DNA of 64,000 nucleotides from Pseudomonadota bacterium (GTDB taxonomy: Bacteria; Myxococcota_A; UBA796; UBA9615). The position numbers and the translations under genes were made by a program. The DNA lies in contig JAAESI010000105.1 in the NCBI GenBank assembly GCA_024229515.1, forward strand, positions 1 to 64,000, written 5' to 3'. The stretch's first letter is position 1. Each line of letters opens with the position of its first letter. The notes under the pieces were generated by a model. It saw nothing but the letters and a program-made list of their open reading frames with translations. It was not told the origin of the DNA and did not search any database. Below are positions 41,736 through 50,865 of the stretch, piece by piece.

Positions 41736-42518
41736 ATGCCGGACTGGTTGCAGGCGCTGATCCTCGGCGCAGCCCAGGGACTCACCGAGTTCCTCCCCGT
41801 CTCCTCCTCGGGGCACCTCGTGCTGTTGCAGAAGTGGCTGGGCGACAGCTTCTTCGCCGCCGGCGACGAGGTGCTGTTCGATCTGGTGCTCCACGTCGGC
41901 ACGCTGCTGCCCGTGCTGTTCTTCTACCGGGAGGACCTCATCGCGATGACCCGCGACGCGGCGGCGCGACGGCTGGGGTTGATGGTGATCGTGGCGACGA
42001 TCCCGACCGGCCTGATCGGCGTCGGCTTCGAGGACCAGTTCGAGGCGCTGTTCTCCACCGTCGGCCCCGTCTGCTTCGCCTTGCTCGTCACCGCAGGGCT
42101 GCTGATCGCGACGAAGTTCATCCCCGAACGGCCCGACGGCGGCAAGGTCCTGACCTGGCAGATGGCGCTGATGATCGGGCTCGTCCAGGGGTTGGCGATC
42201 ACGCCGGGGATCTCGCGCTCCGGCTCCACCATCGCCATCGCGCTGTTCCTCGGCCTGAATCGCGACCTCGCCGCACGGTTCAGCTTTCTGGCGTCGATCC
42301 CCGCGATCTGCGGCGCCGTCGTGCTCAAGTCGCGCCACGGCTTCAGCACGGAATCGGTCGACTGGCTCAACGTCGGGGTCGGCTTCGTGACCTCGATGAT
42401 CGTCGGCTACGGCGCCCTCGTGCTGCTCGTTGCGCTCGTCAAGAAGGGCGGTCTGCACAAGTTCGCCTGGTACCTCGTGCCCGTGTCCCTTTTCGCGTGG
42501 CTGCTGCTTGGCGGGTAG
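41736..42518 (+). CDS. uppP: Undecaprenyl-diphosphatase, UppP/BacA type
   Basis: 260 aa, about eight membrane helices. Signature blocks are ALILGAAQGLTEFLPVSSSGHL (including the catalytic Glu and SSSGH) and PGISRSGSTIA with the catalytic Arg. The enzyme recycles undecaprenyl pyrophosphate, the carrier released when peptidoglycan and polysaccharide units are polymerised, so it supports the same pathway as the glycosyltransferase loci. Confidence 0.95.
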   Translation: MPDWLQALILGAAQGLTEFLPVSSSGHLVLLQKWLGDSFFAAGDEVLFDLVLHVGTLLPVLFFYREDLIAMTRDAAARRLGLMVIVATIPTGLIGVGFEDQFEALFSTVGPVCFALLVTAGLLIATKFIPERPDGGKVLTWQMALMIGLVQGLAITPGISRSGSTIAIALFLGLNRDLAARFSFLASIPAICGAVVLKSRHGFSTESVDWLNVGVGFVTSMIVGYGALVLLVALVKKGGLHKFAWYLVPVSLFAWLLLGG

Positions 42519-42543
42519 GATTCCCCTGCCCGTGGAGACCCGA

Positions 42544-43335
42544 ATGTTCCGTTCCCTGCTTCTATCCGCCTTCCTGTTGGTCCTTTTGCCCGCCTGCGGC
42601 GGTGACTCCACCACCACCGGTGATGGGGGTCCGTCCGGCTCCGGCAGCGGTGGCGGCGCCACCGGCGTCGTCGGAGGACTCCCCGGTGAGGTCGAGCCTC
42701 CCGAGGGCGCCAGCGTCAAAGCCCAGCCTCCCGCCGAAGGGGAGCTGCCCGCGCCCGAGTTCAAGGGGGCCCGCACCGCCATCCAGCCCGTGACCGAGTC
42801 CTCCTCGGCGACCGGCACGAAGATGGCCGGCCACGTCTCCACGGCCGAGCAGGCGGTGCTGCTGGGCGACTCCGCCAAGGCCGACGAGCAGATCCTCGCC
42901 GCCGTCTCGGCGATGGCCAAGGACCCGAAGATCAAGTCGAACATGCGCCGCGATGTGCTCGCCGCGTTGGCCGCCGACCTCGCCGCGGTGAAGGACTACG
43001 AGGGCAAGCCCACGGTCACGATCATCGAGCACAAGGACCGCTGCTGCGCCGAGGACGGCTCCTGCTCCATGGAGGTCCCCACCGCCACCTGCTGGGAAGT
43101 GAAGCAGGGCGACGTCGCCCGTGGCTGCGGCGGCGAGTGCGAAGAGGCTCGTCCCGAAGGCGAGGACACCGACGCCGGCATCAAGGCCGAAGAGGTCGAT
43201 GGCAAGGGCGACGATGACGACTCGGCGGGCGCGGACGCGGCCCCCGAAGCAGCCGCTCCGGCGGCGGAGTCAGCTCCGGCGGCGGACGAGGCCGGCGAGG
43301 CCAAGGAGGGCGAGGAGCCCGCCAAGACCGAGTGA
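42544..43335 (+). CDS. Lipoprotein with Ser/Gly linker and acidic Ala/Glu-rich tail
   Basis: 263 aa. Lipobox LLPACGGD near residue 18, then a Ser/Gly/Thr linker, a helical central region, and a Cys cluster (DRCCAEDGSCSM, ATCWEV, RGCGGEC) that could bind metal or form disulfides. The tail (after DDDDSAG) is Ala/Glu/Pro-rich. The tail's last 66 nt lie on the opposite strand of the 3' end of the protease gene. No enzyme motif. Confidence 0.8.
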   Translation: MFRSLLLSAFLLVLLPACGGDSTTTGDGGPSGSGSGGGATGVVGGLPGEVEPPEGASVKAQPPAEGELPAPEFKGARTAIQPVTESSSATGTKMAGHVSTAEQAVLLGDSAKADEQILAAVSAMAKDPKIKSNMRRDVLAALAADLAAVKDYEGKPTVTIIEHKDRCCAEDGSCSMEVPTATCWEVKQGDVARGCGGECEEARPEGEDTDAGIKAEEVDGKGDDDDSAGADAAPEAAAPAAESAPAADEAGEAKEGEEPAKTE

Positions 43336-44589
43336 GCCGCGACCGGTGACGCTGGCGTTGCAGCCGACGTCGGAGTTGCGCGTCACCGTGATCTCGAAGT
43401 CAGCCGTGTTCTCTCCGCCCGGGCCCGCGGCCCGCAGCGTGATGGTGTGGGTGCCGGCGCTCTCGAAGACGTACTGCGGCTCGTAGGTGCTCAGCGACGT
43501 GCTCTCGTCGCCGTCGAGGATCCACTCGTACTCGGTGGTGCAGCCGAAGGCGCCCAGGGGCGAGGTGTTCACCATCTGCACGGTGAAGTCGCCCTCGTTG
43601 ACGAACTCGGCCGACGGCTGGGGCGGGCTGCACGCGAGCACCGCGCCGACCTGGCGCTTGAAGGTCTCGAACTCGCCGCCGCAGGACTCGTCGTCGCCAA
43701 ACGCGGTCAGCGTGATCGTGTACTGCCCTTCCTCGGTGTACGTGTGCTCGAGGCCGTCCAGCGCGGGGTCATCGGCGTCCAGCATGACCAGGTCGCTGCC
43801 GTCGCCGAAGTTCCACTCGAAGGCGAGGAAGCGGTCGATCTGGAACTCGTCGGGCACGCTCACAACCACGGTCATGGGGGCCGTGCCAACCGTGCCGCTG
43901 GTCTCAGGGGAGACCACGTCGAAGTCGACGGCGACGCCGTAGATGGAGTTGATGCCCGCGGCGTCGTCTTCGTTGGGATCGTCGCGGTCGTCCTCGCAGC
44001 GCTGGCCCGACCAGTACATGGTCGCGTTGCGCTTGATCGGGTCCGGGCAGGGCTCCCCGTCGTCGCAGGAGTGACCCAGGCCGAGGCCGTGGCCGATCTC
44101 GTGAGTCGAGGTCGACAGGTAGCTGTACCGGCCGAAGCAGTCGGGCGAGCCGATGTACTCGGGGGTGCCCCAGGCGGGGCCGCTGTTGAAGATGATGTTG
44201 TAGGCGGTGGTCTGGAAGAACGTGTTGCCGTTCTGCTCCAGCACGTTGCTGCTGGCGTGGGTCACGGCGGCGGCGAGCACGCCGGACTCGAGGTTCCCCT
44301 GGAACGTGACCTGCGTGCGATCCGACCGGCCGAAGGTCGGCTCGTTGGGGATCGTGCCGGCGCGCTCGAAGCGCAGCGGCGAGCAGTCGACGTTGGCCCA
44401 GTTGGCGTGCGAGTCGACGAGGATCTCGCGCGCCTCGTCCTCGGTCATGCCGGCGGGGGAGTCCTCACCGACGTAGTACTCGATGGGCATGTCCGCCTCG
44501 TTCCACTTGCGGGGCGGCTGGATGAACTTGAACCCGCAGAGCCAGACGGCGAGCAGCGGCAGCAGGATGGTCAGAGCCTTGAGGCGCAT
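43270..44589 (-). CDS. Matrixin-like zinc metalloprotease with PKD domains and MYXO-CTERM-like tail
   Basis: 439 aa. Signal-like start, then a zinc-binding HEIGHGLGLGHS with a later Met-containing turn (NATMYW), as in matrixin/M10-type metalloproteases. Two beta-sandwich regions follow: FEWNFGDGSDL near 250 and EWILDGDES near 350, both PKD-type. The end (CNASVTGRGSLGLGGLL and LVRRRS) is a Cys, hydrophobic helix, Arg cluster like MYXO-CTERM sorting tails. It is probably a surface-anchored protease. It overlaps the convergent lipoprotein by 66 bp and sits 2 nt after the next gene's stop. Confidence 0.85.
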   Translation of the reverse strand: MRLKALTILLPLLAVWLCGFKFIQPPRKWNEADMPIEYYVGEDSPAGMTEDEAREILVDSHANWANVDCSPLRFERAGTIPNEPTFGRSDRTQVTFQGNLESGVLAAAVTHASSNVLEQNGNTFFQTTAYNIIFNSGPAWGTPEYIGSPDCFGRYSYLSTSTHEIGHGLGLGHSCDDGEPCPDPIKRNATMYWSGQRCEDDRDDPNEDDAAGINSIYGVAVDFDVVSPETSGTVGTAPMTVVVSVPDEFQIDRFLAFEWNFGDGSDLVMLDADDPALDGLEHTYTEEGQYTITLTAFGDDESCGGEFETFKRQVGAVLACSPPQPSAEFVNEGDFTVQMVNTSPLGAFGCTTEYEWILDGDESTSLSTYEPQYVFESAGTHTITLRAAGPGGENTADFEITVTRNSDVGCNASVTGRGSLGLGGLLALLGLAGLVRRRS

Positions 44590-44591
44590 GG

Positions 44592-45248
44592 CTACTGGTC
44601 CTCCCAGCGCGCGTCGAACTTGCCTTCGAGCTTGGCGGCGGCGCGGAAGGCGGCGTCCTTGTGGGCCGGCAGGCCGGCGATGATGCGGTAGGTGGGGACG
44701 AAGTCGGCGTGCAGGTCGGCGACGATGAGCGAGAGGATGTCCTCGAAGTACTCGGGCACCAGCGGAAGCTGAACGGCCTCCTCGTCGAAGCGCTGCAGGC
44801 CGCGCGGGGGCGCCACCTTGACCAGGATGTCGCGGCCGGTTCCGGGCTCCTGGACCAGGGTGATCTTGCCCTGCGACAGCCCGACGACGTGCCAGGCGCC
44901 GGCGCGCTGCTCGAGGAACACCAACACCCGCTCGTCGGGGGTGAAGACCGGAGTCGAGTGGACCGTGGTCACCTCACCGCCGAGCTCCCCCCCGAGGGCG
45001 AGCACGTCGAGCACATCGCCGTCGGCGGCAGAGCCCTTGATGACGTGGGTCAAGCGGAGCGTCGTGGCGGTGCGGAGGTACTCCTTGCCCTCGACCTTCT
45101 CGACGCTGTTGGCGACGACGTCAGCCTCCGCGACGAGGTCGGCGACGTACGTCAGTTCGCTCAGTTCGAGCGGCTGCATGGTCGTCGCGAGGGCGGGCAC
45201 GGATGCCGCCAATACGAAACAAATGCTGAGGAAGGTCGACCGAATCAC
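44592..45248 (-). CDS. Exported protein linked to the metalloprotease, 218 aa
   Basis: Signal peptide MIRSTFLSICFVLAASVPALA, then a beta-rich region (LTYVADLVAEADVVANSVEKV, TATTLRLTHVIKG) of the kind often found encoded beside myxobacterial secreted proteases. The stop is 2 nt before the protease ATG, so the pair is an operon and this protein may assist or inhibit the protease; that is an inference from position. Confidence 0.8.
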   Translation of the reverse strand: MIRSTFLSICFVLAASVPALATTMQPLELSELTYVADLVAEADVVANSVEKVEGKEYLRTATTLRLTHVIKGSAADGDVLDVLALGGELGGEVTTVHSTPVFTPDERVLVFLEQRAGAWHVVGLSQGKITLVQEPGTGRDILVKVAPPRGLQRFDEEAVQLPLVPEYFEDILSLIVADLHADFVPTYRIIAGLPAHKDAAFRAAAKLEGKFDARWEDQ

Positions 45249-45344
45249 GGAGCCTCCAAGGGTGAGGGCAAGTCCGGGTCCTTGCGGCGCCGAACCGTAG
45301 CACGCTATAGCATCGGCTCTCCGTCCAGGGGACCCGGTAAGAGA

Positions 45345-45360
45345 GGCCCGATTTCGGGCC
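45345..45360 (+). promoter_or_regulatory. Stem-loop just before the TonB-receptor ribosome-binding site
   Basis: GGCCCGA-TT-TCGGGCC is a near-perfect palindrome ending 10 nt before the ATG at 45371, next to GGGAGA. A TATAGCAT sequence lies upstream at about 45304. Unlike most first genes here, this one seems to have a real leader with a hairpin. Confidence 0.4.
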
Positions 45361-45370
45361 GGGAGATCGA

Positions 45371-48073
45371 ATGCGGCGAATCGCCCTGATCGTCTTGATG
45401 GTCGCGCTGTTGCCCGGTCTCGCGCTCGCGACCGAGCAGACCGGCAAGATCCGCGGCAAGGTCACCGACGCCTCCGGTGTCGGGCTGGAAGGCGTCGCCA
45501 TCCAGATCCAGAGCCCCTCGATGCAGGGCATCCGCGAGGTCGTCTCGGGGCCCAACGGCGATTTCTGGCTTCCGGGACTGCCTCCCGGCGAATTCGAGAT
45601 GCAGGCTCAGGCGGACGGCTACAGCACGTACCTCAAGACCGGCCTGACCATCCAGATCGGCTCCAACCTCACCGTCAACATCGAGATGACCGCGGCCGAG
45701 GTGTCCGAGTCGGTGGTCGTCGTCGATGAACGTCCCGTCATCGACACGGGGAGCTCCACCACCGGTCAGATCATCACGCGCGAGCACCTGGAGACCCTGC
45801 CCACCGGCCGGTCCTACCAGTCGGCCTCCCGCCTGACCCCCGGGGTCACCGGCGGCGGCAACCCCAGCGCACTGGGCGGAAGCAGCCGCGAGAACAAGTA
45901 CCTCCTGGACGGTGCCAACACGAGCGACCCGGTCACCGGCACGTTCTCGTTCAACTTCAACGTGAACTCGATCGAAGAGATTGAGGTCATCACGGGCGCC
46001 TTCCGAGCGGAGAATGGCGGCGCGCTGGGCGCGATCATCAACGTGCGCACCCGCGCGGGCAGCAACACCTTCAAAGGGAGCGCCCGGGCGTACCTCAACA
46101 ACGGCAACTGGTCCCCGAAGCGGGATGCCGTCTACGGCCCCGACGGTCGAACGTTGGAAGGCAGCGAGTTCGACCGCGATCTCAGCGCGGCCGACATCAG
46201 CCTCAGCGTCGGCGGGCCGATCCTTCGTGACCGCATCTGGTTCTTCTCGTCGATTCAGTACCTGCGCAACGTATCCACCCGAGCCGGTGCGATCTCGCCG
46301 CGGGTGTTCGCGGGGCACGACGTCTTCACGAAGCTGACGGTCAGCCCCTTCCGCAACAACCAGTTCCAGCTGACGGTGCACAACAGCACGGCCAACATCA
46401 GCAACAACACCCAGTCCGAGCTGATGGTCCCGGAGGCGCAGAACCACCAGCACCAGAACAGCACGACGATCGCGGCCCAGTGGGACTGGCGGGTCATGAA
46501 CAACCTGACCTTCCAGGCGCACTACACACACCTGAAGACCGACATCGACGTCACGCCCCAGCCCTGCACGTGGCGCAACGACGACCGCTTCAAGCAGTGC
46601 GAGGAGGGCCAGGAAGAGGGCTACATCGACTTCTACACGCCGGGCACGATCGGAATCGCCGGCGCCCCCTGGGCAAACAACTACTACCGCTACTCGATCA
46701 ACGATCGCTCGCGGGACGGCCTCCGCCTCACCGGCAAGCTGTTTCTCCCCACCCCGATCGGCGTGCACGAGATCAAGCTCGGCGCGGAGCTGTCGTGGCT
46801 CCAGCAGGAGAACCTGCAGGCCTACACCGGGAACATCTACTACGTGGACCGGCTCGAGGACGAGACCGACCCCGGCAGCGGCATCAACTACTACTGGCGT
46901 GAATCCGCCGGCCAGCTGTTCCAGAAGAACCTCGGCAGCACCCAGTTCGCCTACTTGCAGGACACCTGGGAGATCGTTCCCGGGCTGACGGTCGATCTCG
47001 GCCTCAAGTACGACCGCAAGACGCTGCGCAACGACGTCGGCGAGCGCATCGTCGGCTTCGACATGGTCTCGCCCGTGGGCGGCGTCGCATGGGACCCCAG
47101 CGGCAAGCAGATCTCCAAGATCTACATCGGCGGCGGCATGGTCATCGACGAGAGTTCCCTGGGCATCGCCGGGTTCCTGGACAAGAACGGTCTCGGCCGA
47201 AAGCTCTACCTGGGCGAGTACTTCAGCAGCAGCACGGGCGGCAACAACAGCTTCGATCAGTACAGCTACGCCGCCGGCCAGAGCGACTACAGCAAGTACG
47301 AAAAGCTGACCGTGCCCCGCATCTACAACATCGTCGCCGGCTTCGAAGTGCAACCCATCGCGCGCACGAAGTTCGGCATGACCGCGAGCGTGAAGCTCTT
47401 CCGCAACCTGTGGGAGGACGACGAGGTCAACTACATCTGGAACGACTCCGGCAACGACACCATCGGCGTCATCAACGGGGTGCAGGACAACTTCTTCCGG
47501 CTGCGTACGCCCAACTCGGCGACCCGGAACTGGTTCGGTTTGACCTTCGCCATCCAGCGGTCGATGCACAAGAACCTGCTGCTGGACATCAACTACACCT
47601 ACTCGATGACGCGGGGGCTGACGCCGTCGCAGATCACGGCCGCCTTGGACAACCCGACGCAGGAGCCGCTGGAGTACGGCTGGCTCTACTCGGACCGGCC
47701 CCACGTCGTGAAAGCGGCGGCGGCCTACAAGCTCCCGCTCGGCTTCCAGGTCGGCGGTCAGTTCAACTTCAGCAGCGGCTCCCGGTTCGACCGCGAGTAC
47801 AGCACCAAGGGCTTCGGAAGCTACGAGAACTTCCAGACCCAGGCGGGCACCTTCGACTCGGTTCGGCCCTACTGGTCCATCGACATGAAGGTCTCGTACT
47901 ACTTGACCCTTCCCCACGGGAAGATCTTCGCCAGTGCCGAAGTGAGCAACCTCACGAACAACCGGCAGACGACGGCGATCAACAACAACGCCCTGGACGT
48001 GGGCGGCGAGTACTTCGCGAGCCGCCGCCAGGCTCCGATGGCTCTGGAGCTGGGGTTTGGTTATGACTTCTAG
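45371..48073 (+). CDS. TonB-dependent receptor with carboxypeptidase-regulatory-like N-terminal domain
   Basis: 900 aa. Signal peptide ending ALALA; residues about 22-100 are a CarboxypepD-reg-like (CNA-B fold) domain (GKIRGKVTDASGVGLEGVAI). The plug domain follows (DTGSSTTGQIITREHLETLP, NKYLLDGANTSDPVTG), then a long beta-barrel ending in Phe (LELGFGYDF), typical of outer-membrane barrels. It is related to oar-type receptors. It probably imports a bulky substrate or binds a polymer at the surface. It overlaps the next lipoprotein by 11 bp. No TonB gene is nearby. Confidence 0.92.
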   Translation: MRRIALIVLMVALLPGLALATEQTGKIRGKVTDASGVGLEGVAIQIQSPSMQGIREVVSGPNGDFWLPGLPPGEFEMQAQADGYSTYLKTGLTIQIGSNLTVNIEMTAAEVSESVVVVDERPVIDTGSSTTGQIITREHLETLPTGRSYQSASRLTPGVTGGGNPSALGGSSRENKYLLDGANTSDPVTGTFSFNFNVNSIEEIEVITGAFRAENGGALGAIINVRTRAGSNTFKGSARAYLNNGNWSPKRDAVYGPDGRTLEGSEFDRDLSAADISLSVGGPILRDRIWFFSSIQYLRNVSTRAGAISPRVFAGHDVFTKLTVSPFRNNQFQLTVHNSTANISNNTQSELMVPEAQNHQHQNSTTIAAQWDWRVMNNLTFQAHYTHLKTDIDVTPQPCTWRNDDRFKQCEEGQEEGYIDFYTPGTIGIAGAPWANNYYRYSINDRSRDGLRLTGKLFLPTPIGVHEIKLGAELSWLQQENLQAYTGNIYYVDRLEDETDPGSGINYYWRESAGQLFQKNLGSTQFAYLQDTWEIVPGLTVDLGLKYDRKTLRNDVGERIVGFDMVSPVGGVAWDPSGKQISKIYIGGGMVIDESSLGIAGFLDKNGLGRKLYLGEYFSSSTGGNNSFDQYSYAAGQSDYSKYEKLTVPRIYNIVAGFEVQPIARTKFGMTASVKLFRNLWEDDEVNYIWNDSGNDTIGVINGVQDNFFRLRTPNSATRNWFGLTFAIQRSMHKNLLLDINYTYSMTRGLTPSQITAALDNPTQEPLEYGWLYSDRPHVVKAAAAYKLPLGFQVGGQFNFSSGSRFDREYSTKGFGSYENFQTQAGTFDSVRPYWSIDMKVSYYLTLPHGKIFASAEVSNLTNNRQTTAINNNALDVGGEYFASRRQAPMALELGFGYDF

Positions 48074-48848
48074 GGCGTTCCTGGCAGCCACGGCGGCGCT
48101 GTTGATGCTCACGGGCTGTTTCCAGGAGGACCTCCCGGAGCAGAACCTCGACGGCTCCATCGTGATCCCCGCGAGCATGGTCTCCTCGCCGGGCGAGATC
48201 GGGCCGGTGTACATCGGCATCTACGAGGCGTTCGACCCCCACCAGTTGGGGTACCCCTACCCGGCGACCGCGCCGCGGGTGGGCGACAACCCGATCGGCG
48301 ACGCGCTCCCCTACGGCGGCACGAGCGTGGGTGACTTCGCCTACGGCTGCTACCTGCTGCTTCGGTGCCAGGTGGTGTCGGGACGGTTCAGCTCGCTGGA
48401 CGACCTGCTCGAGCAACACCCTCTGGACAACGCCGACGGCGACCCGGTGACCGCCGAGGAGCTCTTCGACCAGTGCACCTACTACTACGGGTGGAACAAC
48501 ATCACGGAGTTCGCCTTCATCGGGGACGAGCAGCTCGACTTCTCCGAGAACGAGGACGGCGACTGGGAGGCTGAGTTCCGCGCCTGGCACGCCCGCGTGC
48601 CCGAGGGAGCGTTGCTGTGGGCATTCGCCGACAACGACAACACCTCCTGCAGCGTCGACCGCGGTCAGATCAACCGGAAGCGGCCCGAAGACGGCATCTT
48701 CTTCCGCGAGGGTGCGCACTTCCAGGACATCCTCAACTTCCCCGACAAGTACATCACCAGCGGCGACTTCATCGTCGAGGACCCCACGGTGCTCGAAGCG
48801 GATCGGCTGGACGGCTACGAGGTTCGCCTCGACTACACGTTCGAGTAG
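48063..48848 (+). CDS. Lipoprotein coupled to the TonB-dependent receptor
   Basis: 261 aa from the ATG at 48063 (a TTG at 48057 is also possible). Lipobox LMLTGCFQ. The mature protein is acidic with Cys residues (CYLLLRC, DQCTYYYG, TSCSVD) and no known motif. Its start lies inside the receptor gene, suggesting it is a partner of the receptor on the cell surface. Confidence 0.8.
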   Translation: MTSRAFLAATAALLMLTGCFQEDLPEQNLDGSIVIPASMVSSPGEIGPVYIGIYEAFDPHQLGYPYPATAPRVGDNPIGDALPYGGTSVGDFAYGCYLLLRCQVVSGRFSSLDDLLEQHPLDNADGDPVTAEELFDQCTYYYGWNNITEFAFIGDEQLDFSENEDGDWEAEFRAWHARVPEGALLWAFADNDNTSCSVDRGQINRKRPEDGIFFREGAHFQDILNFPDKYITSGDFIVEDPTVLEADRLDGYEVRLDYTFE

Positions 48849-48857
48849 GAGCGAAGC

Positions 48858-49634
48858 ATGAACACGCGACTCCTCCTGCCCCTGACCGCCGCGCTCGCGC
48901 TGACCGCGTGCGATCTGAACCCGCGGCCGCTGCTGCAGAACTACGACCCCGAGAGCGGGGGCCTGTTCACCGCCGAGGTCGACGATCTGGATCTGTCGGA
49001 CAACGCCCCCACCGTGGACGGCACGCTGTTCATCGGTTCGCTGGGTGCATCCGAGGTCGGCTCGGGCACGCACTCCGGCGCGACGTTCACGTTCGAAGGC
49101 ACGGGCGACCGCGTCTGCATCATCGTGGACCCGCAGTCGGTGTGGCGCGACGACCTGCAGGCCAGCGGCGGCGGCGAGTCGGCGAACCCGTACATGGACG
49201 ACTACCCCCACGACGACGGCGACCTCGACCTGTCGGCGGGCCTGGCGTCCTTCTACACGGGCACGCCGGGCGTGGAGATCGGGGACTTCTTCGGCTCGTT
49301 CCCGGACGGCAACGGCGTGGACCGGGCGATCGACCTGAACCTCTGCCTGATGCAAGACACGCACGGCTCCACCGGCGGCACCGCGGGCCGCGCCACGCCC
49401 GAGTGGTGCGACTTCGAGACAGAGCCCGGCACGACCTACATGGGTGTGCTGACGGTGTTCTCGGTGCCGGTGGACGACGACCGACTGCGGTTCGCGCTGG
49501 ACGTGCGCAGCGGCGCCTGCCCGCCGTCGATCAACGAGTGCACGCTGCAGGGCGACTACGACGAGTTGGCCGAGGAGCTGCCCAGCGGCTTCGACAACGT
49601 CGAAGAGCAGTACTGCGCCAACTACGACGGATGA
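48858..49634 (+). CDS. Lipoprotein, 258 aa, third gene of the receptor operon
   Basis: Lipobox LALTACDLN near residue 17. The mature part is acidic, beta-rich and Gly/Asp-rich with several Cys (RVCIIVD, LNLCLM, EWCDFE, CPPSINEC). It lies 9 nt downstream of the previous lipoprotein. Function unknown; likely exposed at the outer membrane. Confidence 0.8.
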   Translation: MNTRLLLPLTAALALTACDLNPRPLLQNYDPESGGLFTAEVDDLDLSDNAPTVDGTLFIGSLGASEVGSGTHSGATFTFEGTGDRVCIIVDPQSVWRDDLQASGGGESANPYMDDYPHDDGDLDLSAGLASFYTGTPGVEIGDFFGSFPDGNGVDRAIDLNLCLMQDTHGSTGGTAGRATPEWCDFETEPGTTYMGVLTVFSVPVDDDRLRFALDVRSGACPPSINECTLQGDYDELAEELPSGFDNVEEQYCANYDG

Positions 49635-49639
49635 CAGGC

Positions 49640-49645
49640 TAGGCT
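49640..49645 (+). promoter_or_regulatory. -10 element TAGGCT
   Basis: TAGGCT ends 9 nt before the GTG start of the DedA gene at 49655, with no ribosome-binding site between. Confidence 0.45.
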
Positions 49646-49654
49646 CCACGCGCG

Positions 49655-50272
49655 GTGGAGGAGTTGATCCGATGGTTCCTGGCTGACGGCCACGGATACC
49701 CGTTCATTTTCGTAGCGCTGCTCGCCAGCGGCGTCGGCGTCCCCATCCCCGAAGACGTGCCCCTCATCGCCGCCGGCGTCATGGCCGCGGCCGGCGGCAT
49801 GGGCGTCTGGACGGTCTCGCTGGCGTGCGGCGTCTTCGTGCTCACCCGGGACGTGTTCATGTTCGGGCTCGGCTACCGCTACGGCGTCGAGCTGCTGGAG
49901 AACCGATGGGCCTCGCGCATCGTGCGGCCGCACCTCGTCCGGAAGTTCCAGGAGCGGCTGCGCAAGAACGACAAGGTCGTCGTGTTCACGGGGCGGTTCA
50001 TGCCGGGGCTGCGCGGCCCGATCTTCTTCGCCGCCGGGGTAGCCAAGGTGCGGCCCGCCAAGTTCCTGCTCATCGACACGCTCGCTGCGCTGATCTCGAT
50101 CCCGCTGTGGGTGTGGCTCGGCTACGCGTTCGCCGACCACTTCGACGTGCTCGTGGAGGCCGCCATCCAGGCGCGGACCTGGATCCTGATCGGCGGGGCG
50201 CTGGTCGTGCTCGTCTTCATCCACCGCTGGTGGCGGGGGCGAGGAACGGTCGATGAATCGGAGGGCCTCTAG
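49655..50272 (+). CDS. DedA family membrane protein
   Basis: 205 aa from GTG at 49655. DedA blocks: ASGVGVPIPEDVPLIAAGVMA, KNDKVVVFTGRFMPGLRGPIFFAAG (with the conserved Arg and GRF) and LIDTLAALISIPLWVWLGY. These proteins are phospholipid or undecaprenyl-phosphate flippases/transporters needed for membrane and envelope balance. The 3' end overlaps the convergent gene by 4 bp. Confidence 0.92.
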   Translation: MEELIRWFLADGHGYPFIFVALLASGVGVPIPEDVPLIAAGVMAAAGGMGVWTVSLACGVFVLTRDVFMFGLGYRYGVELLENRWASRIVRPHLVRKFQERLRKNDKVVVFTGRFMPGLRGPIFFAAGVAKVRPAKFLLIDTLAALISIPLWVWLGYAFADHFDVLVEAAIQARTWILIGGALVVLVFIHRWWRGRGTVDESEGL

Positions 50273-50679
50273 CTCAGTCCGAGGCGCTCGAGGATGAGCC
50301 CGGTGTCGTAGTAGGTGATGTTCCGGCGCACGAGGTCTCCCTCGAACTCGACCCAGTCGATGCCGCGGAACTGCACCGCCCGTCCGGTGGCGGGGCGATG
50401 CATGAAGGAGCCCAACTGGGTGCCCTTGAAGAGCCAGTTGGCGACCTCCTTGGGCCCTTCGACGATGACCTCGGTGACCTCGAAGCGGGCGTCCGGGAAG
50501 GTGTGGAACATCACCTCGGCGTAGTGCCGCAGGCCGTCGTGTCCGACGACAGGTTCGTTGGTGGTGGGGTCGACGAAGTAGAAGTCGGGCGTGTACATCG
50601 AGAGCACCTGCTCAATGTCGTGCGTATTCCAGGCATCGAACATGCGATGCGTGCGCGTCTTGGCTTCCTCGTCGCTCAT
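50269..50679 (-). CDS. SnoaL-like / ester cyclase family protein
   Basis: 136 aa. The pattern RMFDAWNTHDIEQVLSMYTPDF at the start with VGHDGLRHYAEVMFHTFPDARFEV in the middle is typical of NTF2-fold SnoaL-like proteins. The family covers polyketide cyclases and many uncharacterised small-molecule binding proteins. Monocistronic by context. Confidence 0.85.
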   Translation of the reverse strand: MSDEEAKTRTHRMFDAWNTHDIEQVLSMYTPDFYFVDPTTNEPVVGHDGLRHYAEVMFHTFPDARFEVTEVIVEGPKEVANWLFKGTQLGSFMHRPATGRAVQFRGIDWVEFEGDLVRRNITYYDTGLILERLGLS

Positions 50680-50865
50680 GTCGATATCCTAGAGCACCGG
50701 ACGGGGAACGAGGTGAGGACGCCGTGAGACAGGACGCCGCGAGGTCCAGGAGGACGACGAAGGCGGGGTGGGGCCCCCGTCGAGGAGGACGACGCCGAGA
50801 TCGCGGCGGCCGGTCCTCGGCGTTCCGCCAGGTTCGCCGTGCGGTGCTCTGAGGTGACTGAACCA

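Noticed and set aside
42516-42521. TAGGAT upstream of the lipoprotein at 42544 as a leaderless promoter
   Set aside because: It contains the previous gene's TAG stop and lies 22 nt from the start, outside the 6-12 nt pattern.
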